This document shows, in pieces, positions 6,982 to 15,484 of a stretch of 22,313 nt of DNA; the stretch's first letter is position 1, and each line of letters starts with the position of its first letter. The notes under the pieces were generated by a model. That model was not told the DNA's origin. It saw nothing but the letters and a program-made list of their open reading frames with translations, and did no database searches. The DNA comes from DAISIK01 sp036822055. Its GTDB lineage: Bacteria; Verrucomicrobiota; Verrucomicrobiia; Opitutales; Puniceicoccaceae. Location: the NCBI GenBank assembly GCA_036822055.1, contig DAISIK010000041.1:1-22313 (forward strand), given 5' to 3'. The position numbers and the translations under genes were made by a program.

Positions 6982-8109
6982 ATGAATTTGAAGCTTCTTC
7001 GTAAACCTCACAACCCCCTCGAAGCCTACTTCATGGTGGGGTACCATCTCGCCCTTTTGGTCCTTCTGCCATTTGCCTGGGATCAGTTTTCCTGGGCAGC
7101 GGCAGGGTTTTTTCTGGTCACTTTTGTGATCGGTGGTCTCTCGATAACGGTTGGCTACCATCGGCTCTTCTCCCATCGGGCCTATCGGGCAAAGCCAGTT
7201 TTTGAGACGGCAACGCTGCTTGGGTCTTTGTTGGCGGTACAGGGCTCGGCCTTGCTCTGGTCTCATGATCACCGACTCCACCACAAGCACACAGACACCG
7301 AGAAGGACCCTTACTCAATCAAGAAGGGCTTTTGGTATGCTCACATGATGTGGATTTTCACCCATCAGCGGGACTTTCAAGAGAGTTTGGTGGGCGACCT
7401 GATGAAGAATCCCCGGGTTCTTTTCCAGCACCGCAACTACGCGATTCTGGCACTTACGGCCAACTTGGTGGTCCTCGGGCTGGCGATGCTCTGGATGCCC
7501 TTTCTGGCTGCTCTTGTCTTTGCGACGCTCCTACGCATTTTCGCAATCCACCACTGTACCTGGTTCATCAACTCCCTCGCCCACACCTTTGGTTCGAAGA
7601 CCTATGCGAGAGAACTCTCAGCAGTGGATAACGCGGTCCTGGCTTTCCTGACCTTTGGCGAGGGCTATCACAACTACCACCATGCCTTCGCCTCGGACTA
7701 TCGAAACGGGGTTCGCTGGTATCATTTTGATCCCACCAAATGGGTCATCTGGATGGCCTCCAAGTTGGGATTGGTCGATCGGTTGCAAACGATGGACAGC
7801 TTAAAAACGCAGAGTCTGTTGGTGAAGAAGGACCGTACCTTGATCCTCGACCGGCTGCGGCACGAGGCGGATCTGGCTGCGCATCATTTGATGGAAAGGG
7901 TGACCGAGCAGGCGGAGTCCTTTGAAAAAGCGATCCACGACCTGCGGGAGCGGATGAAGGAAAGGCGACGCCTGGCGATTGAGGTCGGCGAGCAGGCGGT
8001 GAGGCGCGAGATCCGTGAATTAAAATCCCGGGTGCGCTCTGAGTGGAGGGCTTGGGTTGCTCTGACTCGCCATGCTCAGGCCTGCTATCAAATGGAGCAC
8101 TCCCACTGA
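6982..8109 (+). CDS. Membrane fatty acid desaturase (delta-9 acyl-CoA/acyl-lipid type) with helical C-terminal tail
   Basis: 375 aa. The desaturase core (about 1-268) has the di-iron histidine boxes H60-RLFS-H65, H97-RL-H100-H101 and H230-NY-H233-H234, plus the extra N197-SLA-H201 motif typical of stearoyl-CoA-desaturase-like proteins. Transmembrane pairs lie at about 15-55 and 152-190. It introduces a cis double bond into acyl chains and so tunes membrane fluidity. After the core comes an additional segment of about 105 residues (271-375), rich in Arg, Glu, Leu and Ala, predicted largely helical or coiled coil (for example HHLMERVTEQAESFEKAIHD). Many bacterial homologues stop shortly after the third box, as far as I recall. 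It starts at ATG 6982 without a good Shine-Dalgarno. It ends in a convergent arrangement with the glycosyltransferase gene, 56 bases away, with no clear terminator. Confidence 0.93.
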   Translation: MNLKLLRKPHNPLEAYFMVGYHLALLVLLPFAWDQFSWAAAGFFLVTFVIGGLSITVGYHRLFSHRAYRAKPVFETATLLGSLLAVQGSALLWSHDHRLHHKHTDTEKDPYSIKKGFWYAHMMWIFTHQRDFQESLVGDLMKNPRVLFQHRNYAILALTANLVVLGLAMLWMPFLAALVFATLLRIFAIHHCTWFINSLAHTFGSKTYARELSAVDNAVLAFLTFGEGYHNYHHAFASDYRNGVRWYHFDPTKWVIWMASKLGLVDRLQTMDSLKTQSLLVKKDRTLILDRLRHEADLAAHHLMERVTEQAESFEKAIHDLRERMKERRRLAIEVGEQAVRREIRELKSRVRSEWRAWVALTRHAQACYQMEHSH

Positions 8110-8165
8110 CGGAGTTGGTGGGTAGGGGCCGTCGCCGATGGAAGGGTAGGGAGTACGGAGCTCGG

Positions 8166-9323
8166 TCAGACGTCGGTTCCCTGAACGAGCGAACCGTAGA
8201 GGGCTTCGCTGACCGAGGACCAGGAAAGGCTGCTGGCAAAGGCTTGTCCCTGGGATCCGAGCTTCATGCGGTAGTCTGGCTTTTCGAGCAGGCTCTGGAA
8301 AGCCGATGCCATGTCGAGGGGATCAAAGGGGTGGCAGAGGAGTCCGGTTTGCTGGTGGAGGACCGCCTCGGGGATGCCCCCGAGGCGGGAAGCAACTACG
8401 GGAAGACCTCGAAGCGAAGCGTCAAGGCAGGCTAGGCCAAGACCCTCAACGCTCCTGCGGTAGGGCTGGCTGGGAAAGGCGAAGCAATCGGCCTGAGCGT
8501 AGTGTTCCTCGAGGGCAGCTCTTGGGAGAGCACCGGTAAGGGTGATCTTGACCCGGCGAAGGGAGGCGAGTTTTCGAATCTTTTGTGCATAGCCGGGACG
8601 AACAAAAGGTCCGACAAAGAGGACTGTTATCCGTTGTCGAAGGTCTTCAGGAAGGCTGCCGATCGCTTCGACGAGAGCCAGCTGACCCTTTCTGGGGTGG
8701 ATCCTTCCGACACAGAGAACGGTTAGGGAATCGGAGGGTTGCGGGCTTTCGGGTTGATCAGGTTGGAGTTCTGCGGGGCGGAGGGAAGCTGCGTCAATGG
8801 TTGGAGCGCCACCGGTGATGCGTATAGGAGTCTTGATCTCAGGAAACGTCTCGGCGAATAGGTTGGCCACAAACTCAGAGAGGACGTGGATCCAGGAGGC
8901 ACGGGAGGCGAGGAGGCGGAACTTTTTGCGTCGGGCCGGAGTGGCTGAAACCTTGTAGATATCGGAACCGTGGAGGGTGATTCCGAGGGGTGGGAGTGGG
9001 TCGTTAAAGCGGGAGGCCAAGTCCATCCACGAGCGGAGGGCTCCGGTCTCGACGAGGTGGACAAATCCAGCGCGGAGCTCGGGCATTCTGGAGCGGATGG
9101 CGGCGGTGTGGCGAAGGCGGTCTGGCCAGCCTTGCTTACCCTGAACGGGGAGGTGTTCGACAGCGTAGCCATCCAGCTGCCGGGGAAGGTCGGGATGGGA
9201 TGGCGCCCAAACTTTGACCGGGAAACGGTTGTCGGCGGCAGCAGCATTGGCCAACTGAGCGGTGACGGAGCCCGCCCCACCGGGGGTTGGGTAAAATTCG
9301 TGCGTTAACAGATGGAGCATCAT
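8166..9323 (-). CDS. Glycosyltransferase family 4 (GT-B fold)
   Basis: 385 aa. The N-terminal half has the glycine-rich loop PGGAGS (14-19) and HGSDIY (118-123). The C-terminal GT4 domain starts at about 200 with VGRIHPRKG (205-213), the donor phosphate-binding loop, and carries SVEGLGLACLDASLRGLPVV, the E-x7-E motif with Asp301 instead of the second Glu, followed by GGIPEAV (315-321). It transfers a sugar from a nucleotide donor to an unknown acceptor, presumably at the cytoplasmic face of the membrane for a glycolipid or polysaccharide. It is the last gene of the kinase/tmk/holB run, 42 bases after holB. Two consecutive ATG codons (9323, 9320) could both serve as start. Confidence 0.9.
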   Translation of the reverse strand: MMLHLLTHEFYPTPGGAGSVTAQLANAAAADNRFPVKVWAPSHPDLPRQLDGYAVEHLPVQGKQGWPDRLRHTAAIRSRMPELRAGFVHLVETGALRSWMDLASRFNDPLPPLGITLHGSDIYKVSATPARRKKFRLLASRASWIHVLSEFVANLFAETFPEIKTPIRITGGAPTIDAASLRPAELQPDQPESPQPSDSLTVLCVGRIHPRKGQLALVEAIGSLPEDLRQRITVLFVGPFVRPGYAQKIRKLASLRRVKITLTGALPRAALEEHYAQADCFAFPSQPYRRSVEGLGLACLDASLRGLPVVASRLGGIPEAVLHQQTGLLCHPFDPLDMASAFQSLLEKPDYRMKLGSQGQAFASSLSWSSVSEALYGSLVQGTDV

Positions 9324-9365
9324 TCTGGACTGGGTAGCCCTGCGGCTGTGGAGGGCAATACCCGT

Positions 9366-10295
9366 TTACCGCGCCCGTATTGACCAGGAGCGGAGAACTT
9401 TGAGGAAAAAGTTTTCCAGAGCGGCAGTTGCATTAAAGTTCAGAGCGAGGAGTCGGCTGCTTTCCTCAAGGGCAGTGACTGCTCGCTGGAGGCGGATGAC
9501 GGCGGCACCCTGCTCCTCGGGTGGGGCCTGGGTCAACTTGCGAGAGTCCTCAACGAGGGCATCGGCGATCTCTCCGAGGAGCCTTTGGCGCATGCCCTTG
9601 GTGGTCCCGGCTTCGAGGGCGGCGAGGGCTTCCGGGGAGGTTTCTGCGGGGACGGTCTCGACGAACTCCTTCCACTCGGCCGAGGCGAGGCGGTCTTCCA
9701 CTTTGAGGAACTTTCGAATCAGGCCGTAGGCGCCGAGCATCCGGGAAGACACCTCGGTTTTTTTGGTGAGCGGCGCGTCGAGCTCGGTGAGCCAGGAATG
9801 AAAACCCTGGATCCAGTCTCTCCATTCCGGGTCCGGGATTGGCCCGAGCAAGCCACCGACGTGGACGAGGAGGCACCGGCTGCGAATGGTGTCGAGAAAA
9901 TCACCGAGGCGAGTGGAAGTGAGGAAGAGGTAGGTGTCTGGCGGGGGCTCCTCGAGAGATTTTAAAAGGGCGTTGGCGGCCTCCTGGTTCATCCGTTCGG
10001 CATCGGCAATGAGAGCAACTTTGGCACCACCTTGATTGGAGCTCTGGCTGAGGTTGCGGATCAGATCCCGAATCGCGGCGACCGAGATCTGGCGCATTTT
10101 GTTGGCTGGCTGGAGGGAGAAAAGGTCGGGGTGGAGCAGGGGAGGTTCGGCATTCCGGAGACCCAGAATCGTCGAGACGATCTGGCGGGCGGTGGCCTCC
10201 AGAGCAACTTTCTCCGGGCCGTAAAGGATGATGGCGTGAGAGAGCCGACCTCGGCGGTAGGCTGAGAGCAGCGTGTCTGCGGCAGGTCGGAGCAT
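9366..10295 (-). CDS. holB: DNA polymerase III delta-prime subunit
   Basis: 309 aa. AAA+ clamp-loader subunit of the replicative polymerase. Residues 18-45 (LSHAIILYGPEKVALEATAR) correspond to the region of the P-loop, but the usual GxGKT/S is replaced by GPEKVALEA, so ATP binding is unlikely; E. coli delta-prime likewise does not use ATP. The diagnostic block is at 98-141: DAERMNQEAANALLKSLEEP, then FLTSTRLGDFLDTIRSRC, including the SRC sensor motif with Arg140. No zinc-binding cysteine cluster is seen. It begins 5 bases after the tmk stop; the tmk-holB pair is a common bacterial gene order, which supports the call. The C-terminal collar domain is divergent. Confidence 0.88.
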   Translation of the reverse strand: MLRPAADTLLSAYRRGRLSHAIILYGPEKVALEATARQIVSTILGLRNAEPPLLHPDLFSLQPANKMRQISVAAIRDLIRNLSQSSNQGGAKVALIADAERMNQEAANALLKSLEEPPPDTYLFLTSTRLGDFLDTIRSRCLLVHVGGLLGPIPDPEWRDWIQGFHSWLTELDAPLTKKTEVSSRMLGAYGLIRKFLKVEDRLASAEWKEFVETVPAETSPEALAALEAGTTKGMRQRLLGEIADALVEDSRKLTQAPPEEQGAAVIRLQRAVTALEESSRLLALNFNATAALENFFLKVLRSWSIRAR

Positions 10296-10300
10296 CGAGT

Positions 10301-10957
10301 TCAGACCGTCACCAGAAAACGGCCTGTGATCTCCTTCCAGATTTGCTCCTCAAGTTGGGAGCGTTCCTCGGTACCATCAAAGACGGCAAAGCGTTGGGGA
10401 AGGCTTTTGACGAGGAGCAGGTAGCCCTCGCGGACTTTGCGATAGAACTCGATGTTTTCCTGCTCCATGCGATCAAGGCTTCCGCCGGAGCGGCTGCGGA
10501 CGCGGTCGAGGCCGATTTCAGCTGGCAGGTCGAGGACGATGGTTAGGTCGGGCACGAGTTCGCCAGCGGCAAAAGTGTTGATGTTGTGAACCGGGTCTGC
10601 CGAGAGCTGGCGGGCTGCGCCCTGATAAACGGTGGTGGAATCGAGAAAGCGATCGCAGAGGACGATTTTACCAGAGGTCAGGGCGGGGAGGAGGACTTCG
10701 CGGACGAGTTGAGCGCGGCTGGCGGCGAAGAGGAGCAGCTCCGTCTCCGGGCACATGCTTTGGCCCGCCTTGGCGTGTTTGAGGAGGTTCCGAATCTCTT
10801 CACCGACATCCGTGCCACCTGGCTCGCGAGTGACCACCACCTCAAGTCCAGCATCTTCGAGACGGGTAGCCAGGCGGGCGATCTGGGTGGTTTTTCCACT
10901 CCCTTCGGAGCCCTCGAAGGAAATCATCAATCCACGATTGGTTATAGGTTGGGTCAT
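10301..10957 (-). CDS. tmk: Thymidylate kinase
   Basis: 218 aa. The enzyme phosphorylates dTMP to dTDP in dTTP synthesis. The P-loop GSEGSGKT is at 16-23, with REPGG at 44-48 and DRFLDSTTVYQG at 102-113 (the DRx signature). The lid RSRSGGSLDRME carries arginines. A longer open frame reaches back to 11119, but ATG 10957 is chosen because AAGGAG lies 5 bases upstream and the family begins just before the P-loop. Length is normal. It is the second gene of a run after the PfkB kinase (44-base gap) and directly before holB. Confidence 0.96.
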   Translation of the reverse strand: MTQPITNRGLMISFEGSEGSGKTTQIARLATRLEDAGLEVVVTREPGGTDVGEEIRNLLKHAKAGQSMCPETELLLFAASRAQLVREVLLPALTSGKIVLCDRFLDSTTVYQGAARQLSADPVHNINTFAAGELVPDLTIVLDLPAEIGLDRVRSRSGGSLDRMEQENIEFYRKVREGYLLLVKSLPQRFAVFDGTEERSQLEEQIWKEITGRFLVTV

Positions 10958-10962
10958 AAGGG

Positions 10963-10968
10963 CTCCTT
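10963..10968 (-). promoter_or_regulatory. Shine-Dalgarno of tmk
   Basis: AAGGAG on the minus strand, 5 bases before ATG 10957. It decides the tmk start. It is one of the few strong ribosome sites in the window; the other clear one is GGAGG before tonB. Confidence 0.75.
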
Positions 10969-11001
10969 GGTCTAAAGGTGAGGGTGGGGACAGGGGGAGG
11001 G

Positions 11002-12132
11002 TTACGCTTTTTTCCGGCTGGGGGTGAGGTTGCGGATCAATTCCGAGACCTGCGACAGGTTGGGGCTGGCAGCATTGCGGACGTAGTAGCCGGAGACGGC
11101 GGTGGCAAGGCGCAGGCAAACCCCGGGGTGGAAACCGAAGAGCCTTCCAGCGGCAAAGCCGGAGTTGAAGTGATCTCCAGCCCCGGTGGAGATGAGCGGC
11201 TCGGGCGTGTAGTAGCCTTCCACGTACCAGGAGTCTTCGCGGGTGGCACAGGCGGCAGCATCGGTGGGGTGAACCACGGTGCAGGAGATCTGCATCTCCC
11301 GGCGGATGGCGCTGGCGAGGCGGCGGAGCCCATCAGGATGGTCGGAGGGCTCGTTGTGGCCGAGGATCGAACCAATGTGTTCGGCCTCTTTGTGATTGAG
11401 ACCGAGGGTGACTGAACCGAAGTTCTGAAACTTGGAGATGGTGTGGAGGACGGCGCGGATCTCGCTGTCGGCACGCTTTTCGGGATCGGCGAGGTCGAAG
11501 AAGTAGTGACGGCTATCAACCGGGCCGAGGTTGGGGAGGACACGATCAATGAGGCCTTCGAGGAAATTGGTCATTCCGGGAATCATCGTCCAGTTGACCA
11601 TCGAAACCAGATCTGCACGACTCACGAGGTCAAAGAAGGCACCCTCTCCGATTTGGGAGAGGACCGATTGGAAGGTGATATCGTCCAGGCTGGAGAGTTC
11701 GCCGAAGAGGATCTTACCGTCGGTAAACTCGGCGGCGTGAGTGACGCCCGGATTGGCGACGGAGATCGCTTGGGTGGCGGCTGCGAAATCGTTGAAGACC
11801 GGGTTAATGGTCGGCTTCCCAAGGGCGCCGATGTAGCGGGTCTGGATGCCCATGGAGAGGATGGCGTTGGCCATGATGGGTCCGTTGCCACCAATCTTGG
11901 TCTGGGTGGGATACATCTCGATGTTGGTGCTCTTACCCGCAGCAGCAGAGATGCGCCCGCCGAAGTCCGGGATGGTGCGGATGGGGGTGAATTGATCCCC
12001 TTTGCCATGGCGCTTGTCGACGGCCCGCACAATGATGTCCACGAAACCGTCCAACCCAACGAGGGCCTTGAAAGATGGGGCATCGCTAGCTTTGCGGGCG
12101 ATTTGTTCGAGAGCTTCTTTGGTAAAATCCAT
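11002..12132 (-). CDS. PfkB-family carbohydrate kinase
   Basis: 376 aa. The ribokinase-like fold is indicated by KIGGNGPIMANAILSMG (79-95, the substrate-side Gly-rich motif) and ISTGAGDHFNSGFAAG (314-329), the PfkB C-terminal signature with Asp320 as likely catalytic base and GAGD as anion hole. LGLNHKEAEHIG (243-254) matches the conserved N-x-x-E region. It should transfer phosphate from ATP to a sugar or nucleoside; the substrate cannot be told. It is longer than typical ribokinases (about 310 aa), mainly through a stretch at 150-235. I chose ATG 12132; the open frame extends upstream to 12654 but that part is antisense to the exbB gene. It heads the tmk/holB operon and is divergent from exbB across 114 bases. 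Confidence 0.88.
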   Translation of the reverse strand: MDFTKEALEQIARKASDAPSFKALVGLDGFVDIIVRAVDKRHGKGDQFTPIRTIPDFGGRISAAAGKSTNIEMYPTQTKIGGNGPIMANAILSMGIQTRYIGALGKPTINPVFNDFAAATQAISVANPGVTHAAEFTDGKILFGELSSLDDITFQSVLSQIGEGAFFDLVSRADLVSMVNWTMIPGMTNFLEGLIDRVLPNLGPVDSRHYFFDLADPEKRADSEIRAVLHTISKFQNFGSVTLGLNHKEAEHIGSILGHNEPSDHPDGLRRLASAIRREMQISCTVVHPTDAAACATREDSWYVEGYYTPEPLISTGAGDHFNSGFAAGRLFGFHPGVCLRLATAVSGYYVRNAASPNLSQVSELIRNLTPSRKKA

Positions 12133-12246
12133 AGGGGGTGTTAACAAAGGGAGTGAGTCGGTCGCAATACGAAAAGCGGGTAAATAGATTGGCAGGGCAC
12201 GGGTTTGGAGTTGCTGTGAGGGTCTTGAGCGGGAGAATGTGAGCCC

Positions 12247-12957
12247 ATGCTTTCTCCGGAATTTCCGATTGTTCTGGCAGAGCCGGCCATCGCCTCGCTC
12301 GTCACCTATTTTGGCCAATCCAATACGGCGGGGAAACTGATTATCGTCCTGCTGGCGGGTGGCAGCTTGTTCGCGTGGACGCTGATGTTGAGCAAGTATT
12401 TTGAGTTGACCCTGCGCCGGAGAGCAAACCAGGCCTACGAGCAACGCCTGGTCGATGTGGGAAGGCTGCTCAACCTGGATGTACGCTCCCCGGCCGGGGG
12501 GACCGGTCCCTATGCGGGCCTGGTGGCGGCTGCCCTCCAGTCTTACTATCGGATCAAGGCAACCGGAGAGGTGGCCCTCAATGCGCGGCTGAAGCATGTG
12601 GAGAATGCCCTGCAGCGGGAGGTGGCAGCCCATTCGGAGATTCTGGAAAACCACATGATCACTCTGGCTTCGATCGTTACGGGAGCGCCTTTTCTGGGGC
12701 TGCTTGGGACGGTTTGGGGGGTCATGGACGCCTTTGGTGGGGTTGCTTTAGCCGGGAATGCGACGATTCAAAGCCTTGCTCCGGGGGTATCGGGGGCGCT
12801 CCTCACCACGGTGGCCGGACTGGTGGTGGCGATTCCATCGGTCTTCGGCTACAACTTATTACTGGCTCGGGTTAAAAAAATGACCACCGAATTGGAGAAC
12901 TTTGCCAGTGTGATTGCTGACCGCATCGAGCTGGAAGCCGTCGCCGAGGAGGATTGA
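12247..12957 (+). CDS. MotA/TolQ/ExbB proton channel family protein
   Basis: 236 aa, inner-membrane subunit of a proton-driven motor. Transmembrane helix 1 is at about 30-50, helices 2 and 3 at about 138-160 and 178-203, with a cytoplasmic domain between (60-135). The conserved channel block is APFLGLLGTVWGVMDAFGG (147-165) followed by SLAPGVSGALLTTVAGLVVA, characteristic of the family. Together with the next two genes it forms a TolQ-TolR-TolA or ExbB-ExbD-TonB complex that transmits the proton gradient to the outer membrane. The sequence does not distinguish Tol from Exb; no tolB or pal follows. ATG 12247 has only a weak distant GGGAG. Confidence 0.93.
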   Translation: MLSPEFPIVLAEPAIASLVTYFGQSNTAGKLIIVLLAGGSLFAWTLMLSKYFELTLRRRANQAYEQRLVDVGRLLNLDVRSPAGGTGPYAGLVAAALQSYYRIKATGEVALNARLKHVENALQREVAAHSEILENHMITLASIVTGAPFLGLLGTVWGVMDAFGGVALAGNATIQSLAPGVSGALLTTVAGLVVAIPSVFGYNLLLARVKKMTTELENFASVIADRIELEAVAEED

Positions 12958-12973
12958 CCATGGAGCGCGGGAA

Positions 12974-13402
12974 ATGAAGAGCGGCGGAAGATTCCGGCGG
13001 CGCGAGGGTCTGACCTCTATGGCGGACATCAACGTGACGCCATTGCTGGACTTGGCCTTTGCCTTGTTGATCATCTTTATGATTGCGACGCCCCTGCTTG
13101 AGCAATCGATACCGCTGCAATTGCCAAAGGAGGAGGCGACGGATGCGGCTGGCCGGTCCGAGACCCGCTCGCAAACGATTTCGATCGACCGGGAGGGAAA
13201 GTTCTTCTGGGGGGAACAAGCCGTTTCGGAGGAGCGTCTGGAAGACTTGATGGAGCGGTTGTCGAGCGATAGTCAGAAGCCCGTCCTGCATATTCGGGCG
13301 GACGGGGTTACGGCCTATCAAAAAGTGACTCGGGTCCTCAACCTGGCGCGAAAGTACCAGCTGAACTCGATCAGTCTGGATACGGAGGTGGGCGGTGGTT
13401 GA
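12974..13402 (+). CDS. ExbD/TolR family protein
   Basis: 142 aa, the usual length for the family. A short basic cytoplasmic N-terminus (RFRRREG) leads into ADINVTPLLDLAFALLIIFM, the single transmembrane helix with the essential Asp26 of the channel. The periplasmic domain follows (DREGKFFWGEQAVSEERLED; VLHIRADGVTAYQKVTRVLN). ATG 12974 is chosen because GGAG lies 8 bases upstream and the family starts here; a longer frame to 12914 overlaps the previous gene. It is 16 bases after exbB/tolQ and overlaps the tonB gene by 8 bases. Confidence 0.93.
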   Translation: MKSGGRFRRREGLTSMADINVTPLLDLAFALLIIFMIATPLLEQSIPLQLPKEEATDAAGRSETRSQTISIDREGKFFWGEQAVSEERLEDLMERLSSDSQKPVLHIRADGVTAYQKVTRVLNLARKYQLNSISLDTEVGGG

Positions 13403-14192
13403 AGGGTCGATTGAGAAGCGGTCTTTCTACCGGTCCTGCGGGCTCCATTTAGGGGTGCTCCTCGTTTTGTTGATGATCTGGATCGCCAATCAACTGGAGT
13501 CGGCAAAGGAGCCAGAACCCTTTGTTTTTCAGCTAGTGGCTCCCCCTACACCTGAGGCGCAGCAGGACCCGCGCATTGAGCCGGAGACGATGGCCCCCGT
13601 GATCCGACCCTCAAGGCCCCCGGAACCGCCCCCGCCTCCCACACCGCCGGAGGTCAAACCCGAGGTGATTCCTGAGCCCGTAGCGCCACCCCCACCGCCA
13701 AGGCTGGTGGAAGATGCTCCACCGCGCCAGCCTCCGGTCGAGCGGATATCCTTTGAGGACTTTGTGAAGAAGGAGGGTCAACCCAAACCGAGGCAGCCGA
13801 CGCAGACTCCCCGGAGGCAGGTTGAGGAGATCAGTATCCGGACGGATTTCTTGAAGGATCTTGACCAGATGATGGCACCGACCGAGCGAGCGCAGGTGGA
13901 GCTCATGACACCGGCGATGCAAAGGGCGATCGACACCTACCTCGGGCGCGTGCGTTCGCGGGCCCTTGCGAGTTGGGTGCAGCCCACGGGAGTGCGACAA
14001 GGGGCCGTGGTGACGGTGGTCTTCTCCCTGACCTCCAGCGGACACTTGGCCTCTTTGTGGGTAGTCCGCTCTTCGGGGAATGCAGCCCTCGATCGCTCGG
14101 CGCTGGACGCGATTCGCTCGGCGAGCCCCTACGGGCCGAACCCGAGCGGGGAACCGCTTGGCAATTTGCGGATTTCCTTTGAGATTAAGTAA
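13395..14192 (+). CDS. TonB-family energy transducer
   Basis: 265 aa. One transmembrane helix at about 15-33 (GLHLGVLLVLLMIWIANQL) anchors it in the inner membrane. A long Pro-rich spacer follows (about 50-115, with repeated PPPP, PEP and PEV units) that can span the periplasm. The C-terminal TonB/TolA domain (about 170-265) has YLGRVRSRALASWVQP, VVTVVFSLTSSGHLASLWVV and SSGNAALDRSALDAIRSASP. It should couple the ExbB/D motor to outer-membrane receptors, or act as TolA. GTG 13395 has GGAGG six bases upstream, a strong site, and lies inside the end of exbD, so the three genes are an operon. No TonB-dependent receptor gene is nearby. Confidence 0.92.
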   Translation: MVEGSIEKRSFYRSCGLHLGVLLVLLMIWIANQLESAKEPEPFVFQLVAPPTPEAQQDPRIEPETMAPVIRPSRPPEPPPPPTPPEVKPEVIPEPVAPPPPPRLVEDAPPRQPPVERISFEDFVKKEGQPKPRQPTQTPRRQVEEISIRTDFLKDLDQMMAPTERAQVELMTPAMQRAIDTYLGRVRSRALASWVQPTGVRQGAVVTVVFSLTSSGHLASLWVVRSSGNAALDRSALDAIRSASPYGPNPSGEPLGNLRISFEIK

Positions 14193-14239
14193 GGATTGAT
14201 CGGGGTTGCGGAGCAGCTTAACGCGTTTATTGGTTAGAT

Positions 14240-15484
14240 ATGTTGAATCAAATGGTGGATGAACCCGTTTTGCTTGACCGGGAGGCCCTGCCGGATGCCG
14301 CTGGTCATTTTGGCGAATTTGGCGGGATGTACGTCCCGGAGACTTTGATGACCCCGCTTTTCCGTCTGGCTGAGGCGTATCAGCTAGCCAAGGACGACCC
14401 GACCTTTAACGCGGAGGTGGATCACCTCCTGAGGACTTTTGCGGGGCGGCCGACCGGTCTCTACTTTGCCCGGAGACTTTCGGAGAAGCTCGGCGGAGCA
14501 AAGATTTATTTGAAGCGAGAAGATCTGCTGCACACCGGAGCCCACAAGATCAACAACGTCCTCGGTCAGCTTGTGCTGGCCCGGCGGATGGGAAAAACCC
14601 GGATCATCGCCGAAACGGGTGCTGGGCAGCACGGGGTGGCGACGGCTGCCGGGTGTGCCCACTTCGGCATGGAGTGCGTCGTTTACATGGGAGAAGAGGA
14701 CATGCGGCGGCAGGCCCTCAACGTTTTCCGGATGCGGCTTTGCGGGGCAGAAGTGCGCGGAGTGCAGAGCGGGCAAAAGACGCTTAAGGACGCCGTTAAC
14801 GAGGCGATGCGGGACTGGGTGGCGAACTCGCGCAACACCCACTACATCCTGGGTTCAGCCCTTGGATCTCACCCCTACCCGATGATGGTGCGGGATTTTC
14901 ATCGGGTGATTGGTCGGGAGACCCGCGCCCAAATACTGGAGGCAGAGGGGCGGTTGCCCGACGAGGTCTTTGCCTGCGTTGGCGGTGGAAGCAACGCGAT
15001 CGGACTATTCTTCGAGTTTTTGGAGGAGCCCTCGGTGCGTTTGGTTGGAGTGGAAGCCGGCGGCCGTGGGCGTGGGGCCGGAGAGCACGCGGCTCGCTTC
15101 CAGGGGGGGCGGCTTGGTATTTTGCAGGGCTGCAAGACCTGGATCCTGCAGGACGCCGATGGGCAGATCGAAAAAACCCACTCTGTTTCGGCGGGCCTAG
15201 ACTATGCTGCGGTGGGGCCGGAGCACGCTTATTACCAGCAGTGCGGGCGGATTCACTACGACGCAGCAAGCGATGATGAGGCTCTGGAGGCATTCCAATT
15301 TCTTTCCCAAACCGAGGGGATCATCCCTGCCCTTGAGACCTCCCACGGCCTGGCCAGCGCTTTTCGCCGCGCGAGCGAGCTGGGGAGGGAGAAAATCGTT
15401 GTGGTGAACCTCAGCGGGCGGGGAGACAAAGACGTGGCGGAGGCTCAGCGGGTCCTCGGAATGGTGCAAGAGAGTGCGAAATAA
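14240..15484 (+). CDS. trpB: Tryptophan synthase beta chain
   Basis: 414 aa (family about 400). PLP enzyme that condenses indole with serine to make tryptophan. Lys103 in HTGAHKINN is the PLP lysine, Glu125 in AETGAGQHG the catalytic acid-base, GGGSNA (248-253) binds the PLP phosphate and LSGRGDKD (391-398) the pyridine ring. The N-terminal FGEFGGMYVPETLM is typical of TrpB1, which works with TrpA. No trpA is in the window. It starts at ATG 14240, 47 bases after tonB, with no clear Shine-Dalgarno. Its TAA overlaps the yicC ATG by one base. Confidence 0.98.
   Translation: MLNQMVDEPVLLDREALPDAAGHFGEFGGMYVPETLMTPLFRLAEAYQLAKDDPTFNAEVDHLLRTFAGRPTGLYFARRLSEKLGGAKIYLKREDLLHTGAHKINNVLGQLVLARRMGKTRIIAETGAGQHGVATAAGCAHFGMECVVYMGEEDMRRQALNVFRMRLCGAEVRGVQSGQKTLKDAVNEAMRDWVANSRNTHYILGSALGSHPYPMMVRDFHRVIGRETRAQILEAEGRLPDEVFACVGGGSNAIGLFFEFLEEPSVRLVGVEAGGRGRGAGEHAARFQGGRLGILQGCKTWILQDADGQIEKTHSVSAGLDYAAVGPEHAYYQQCGRIHYDAASDDEALEAFQFLSQTEGIIPALETSHGLASAFRRASELGREKIVVVNLSGRGDKDVAEAQRVLGMVQESAK

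Noticed and set aside
8166..9323. Asp instead of the second Glu in the E-x7-E motif of the glycosyltransferase
   Set aside because: This substitution occurs in active GT4 enzymes as far as I know and the rest of the domain is intact, so it is not evidence of inactivation.
9366..10295. Loss of the Walker A lysine in holB as a sign of a broken gene
   Set aside because: Delta-prime subunits commonly lack ATP binding, the SRC region is intact and the length is normal.
11443..12144. A 233-codon plus-strand frame opposite the PfkB kinase
   Set aside because: The kinase has both family signatures. The antisense frame matches nothing I know and has no ribosome site.
12133..12654. Upstream extension of the PfkB kinase frame to 12654
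   Set aside because: It overlaps exbB on the other strand and has no family character; the kinase fold begins at the chosen ATG.
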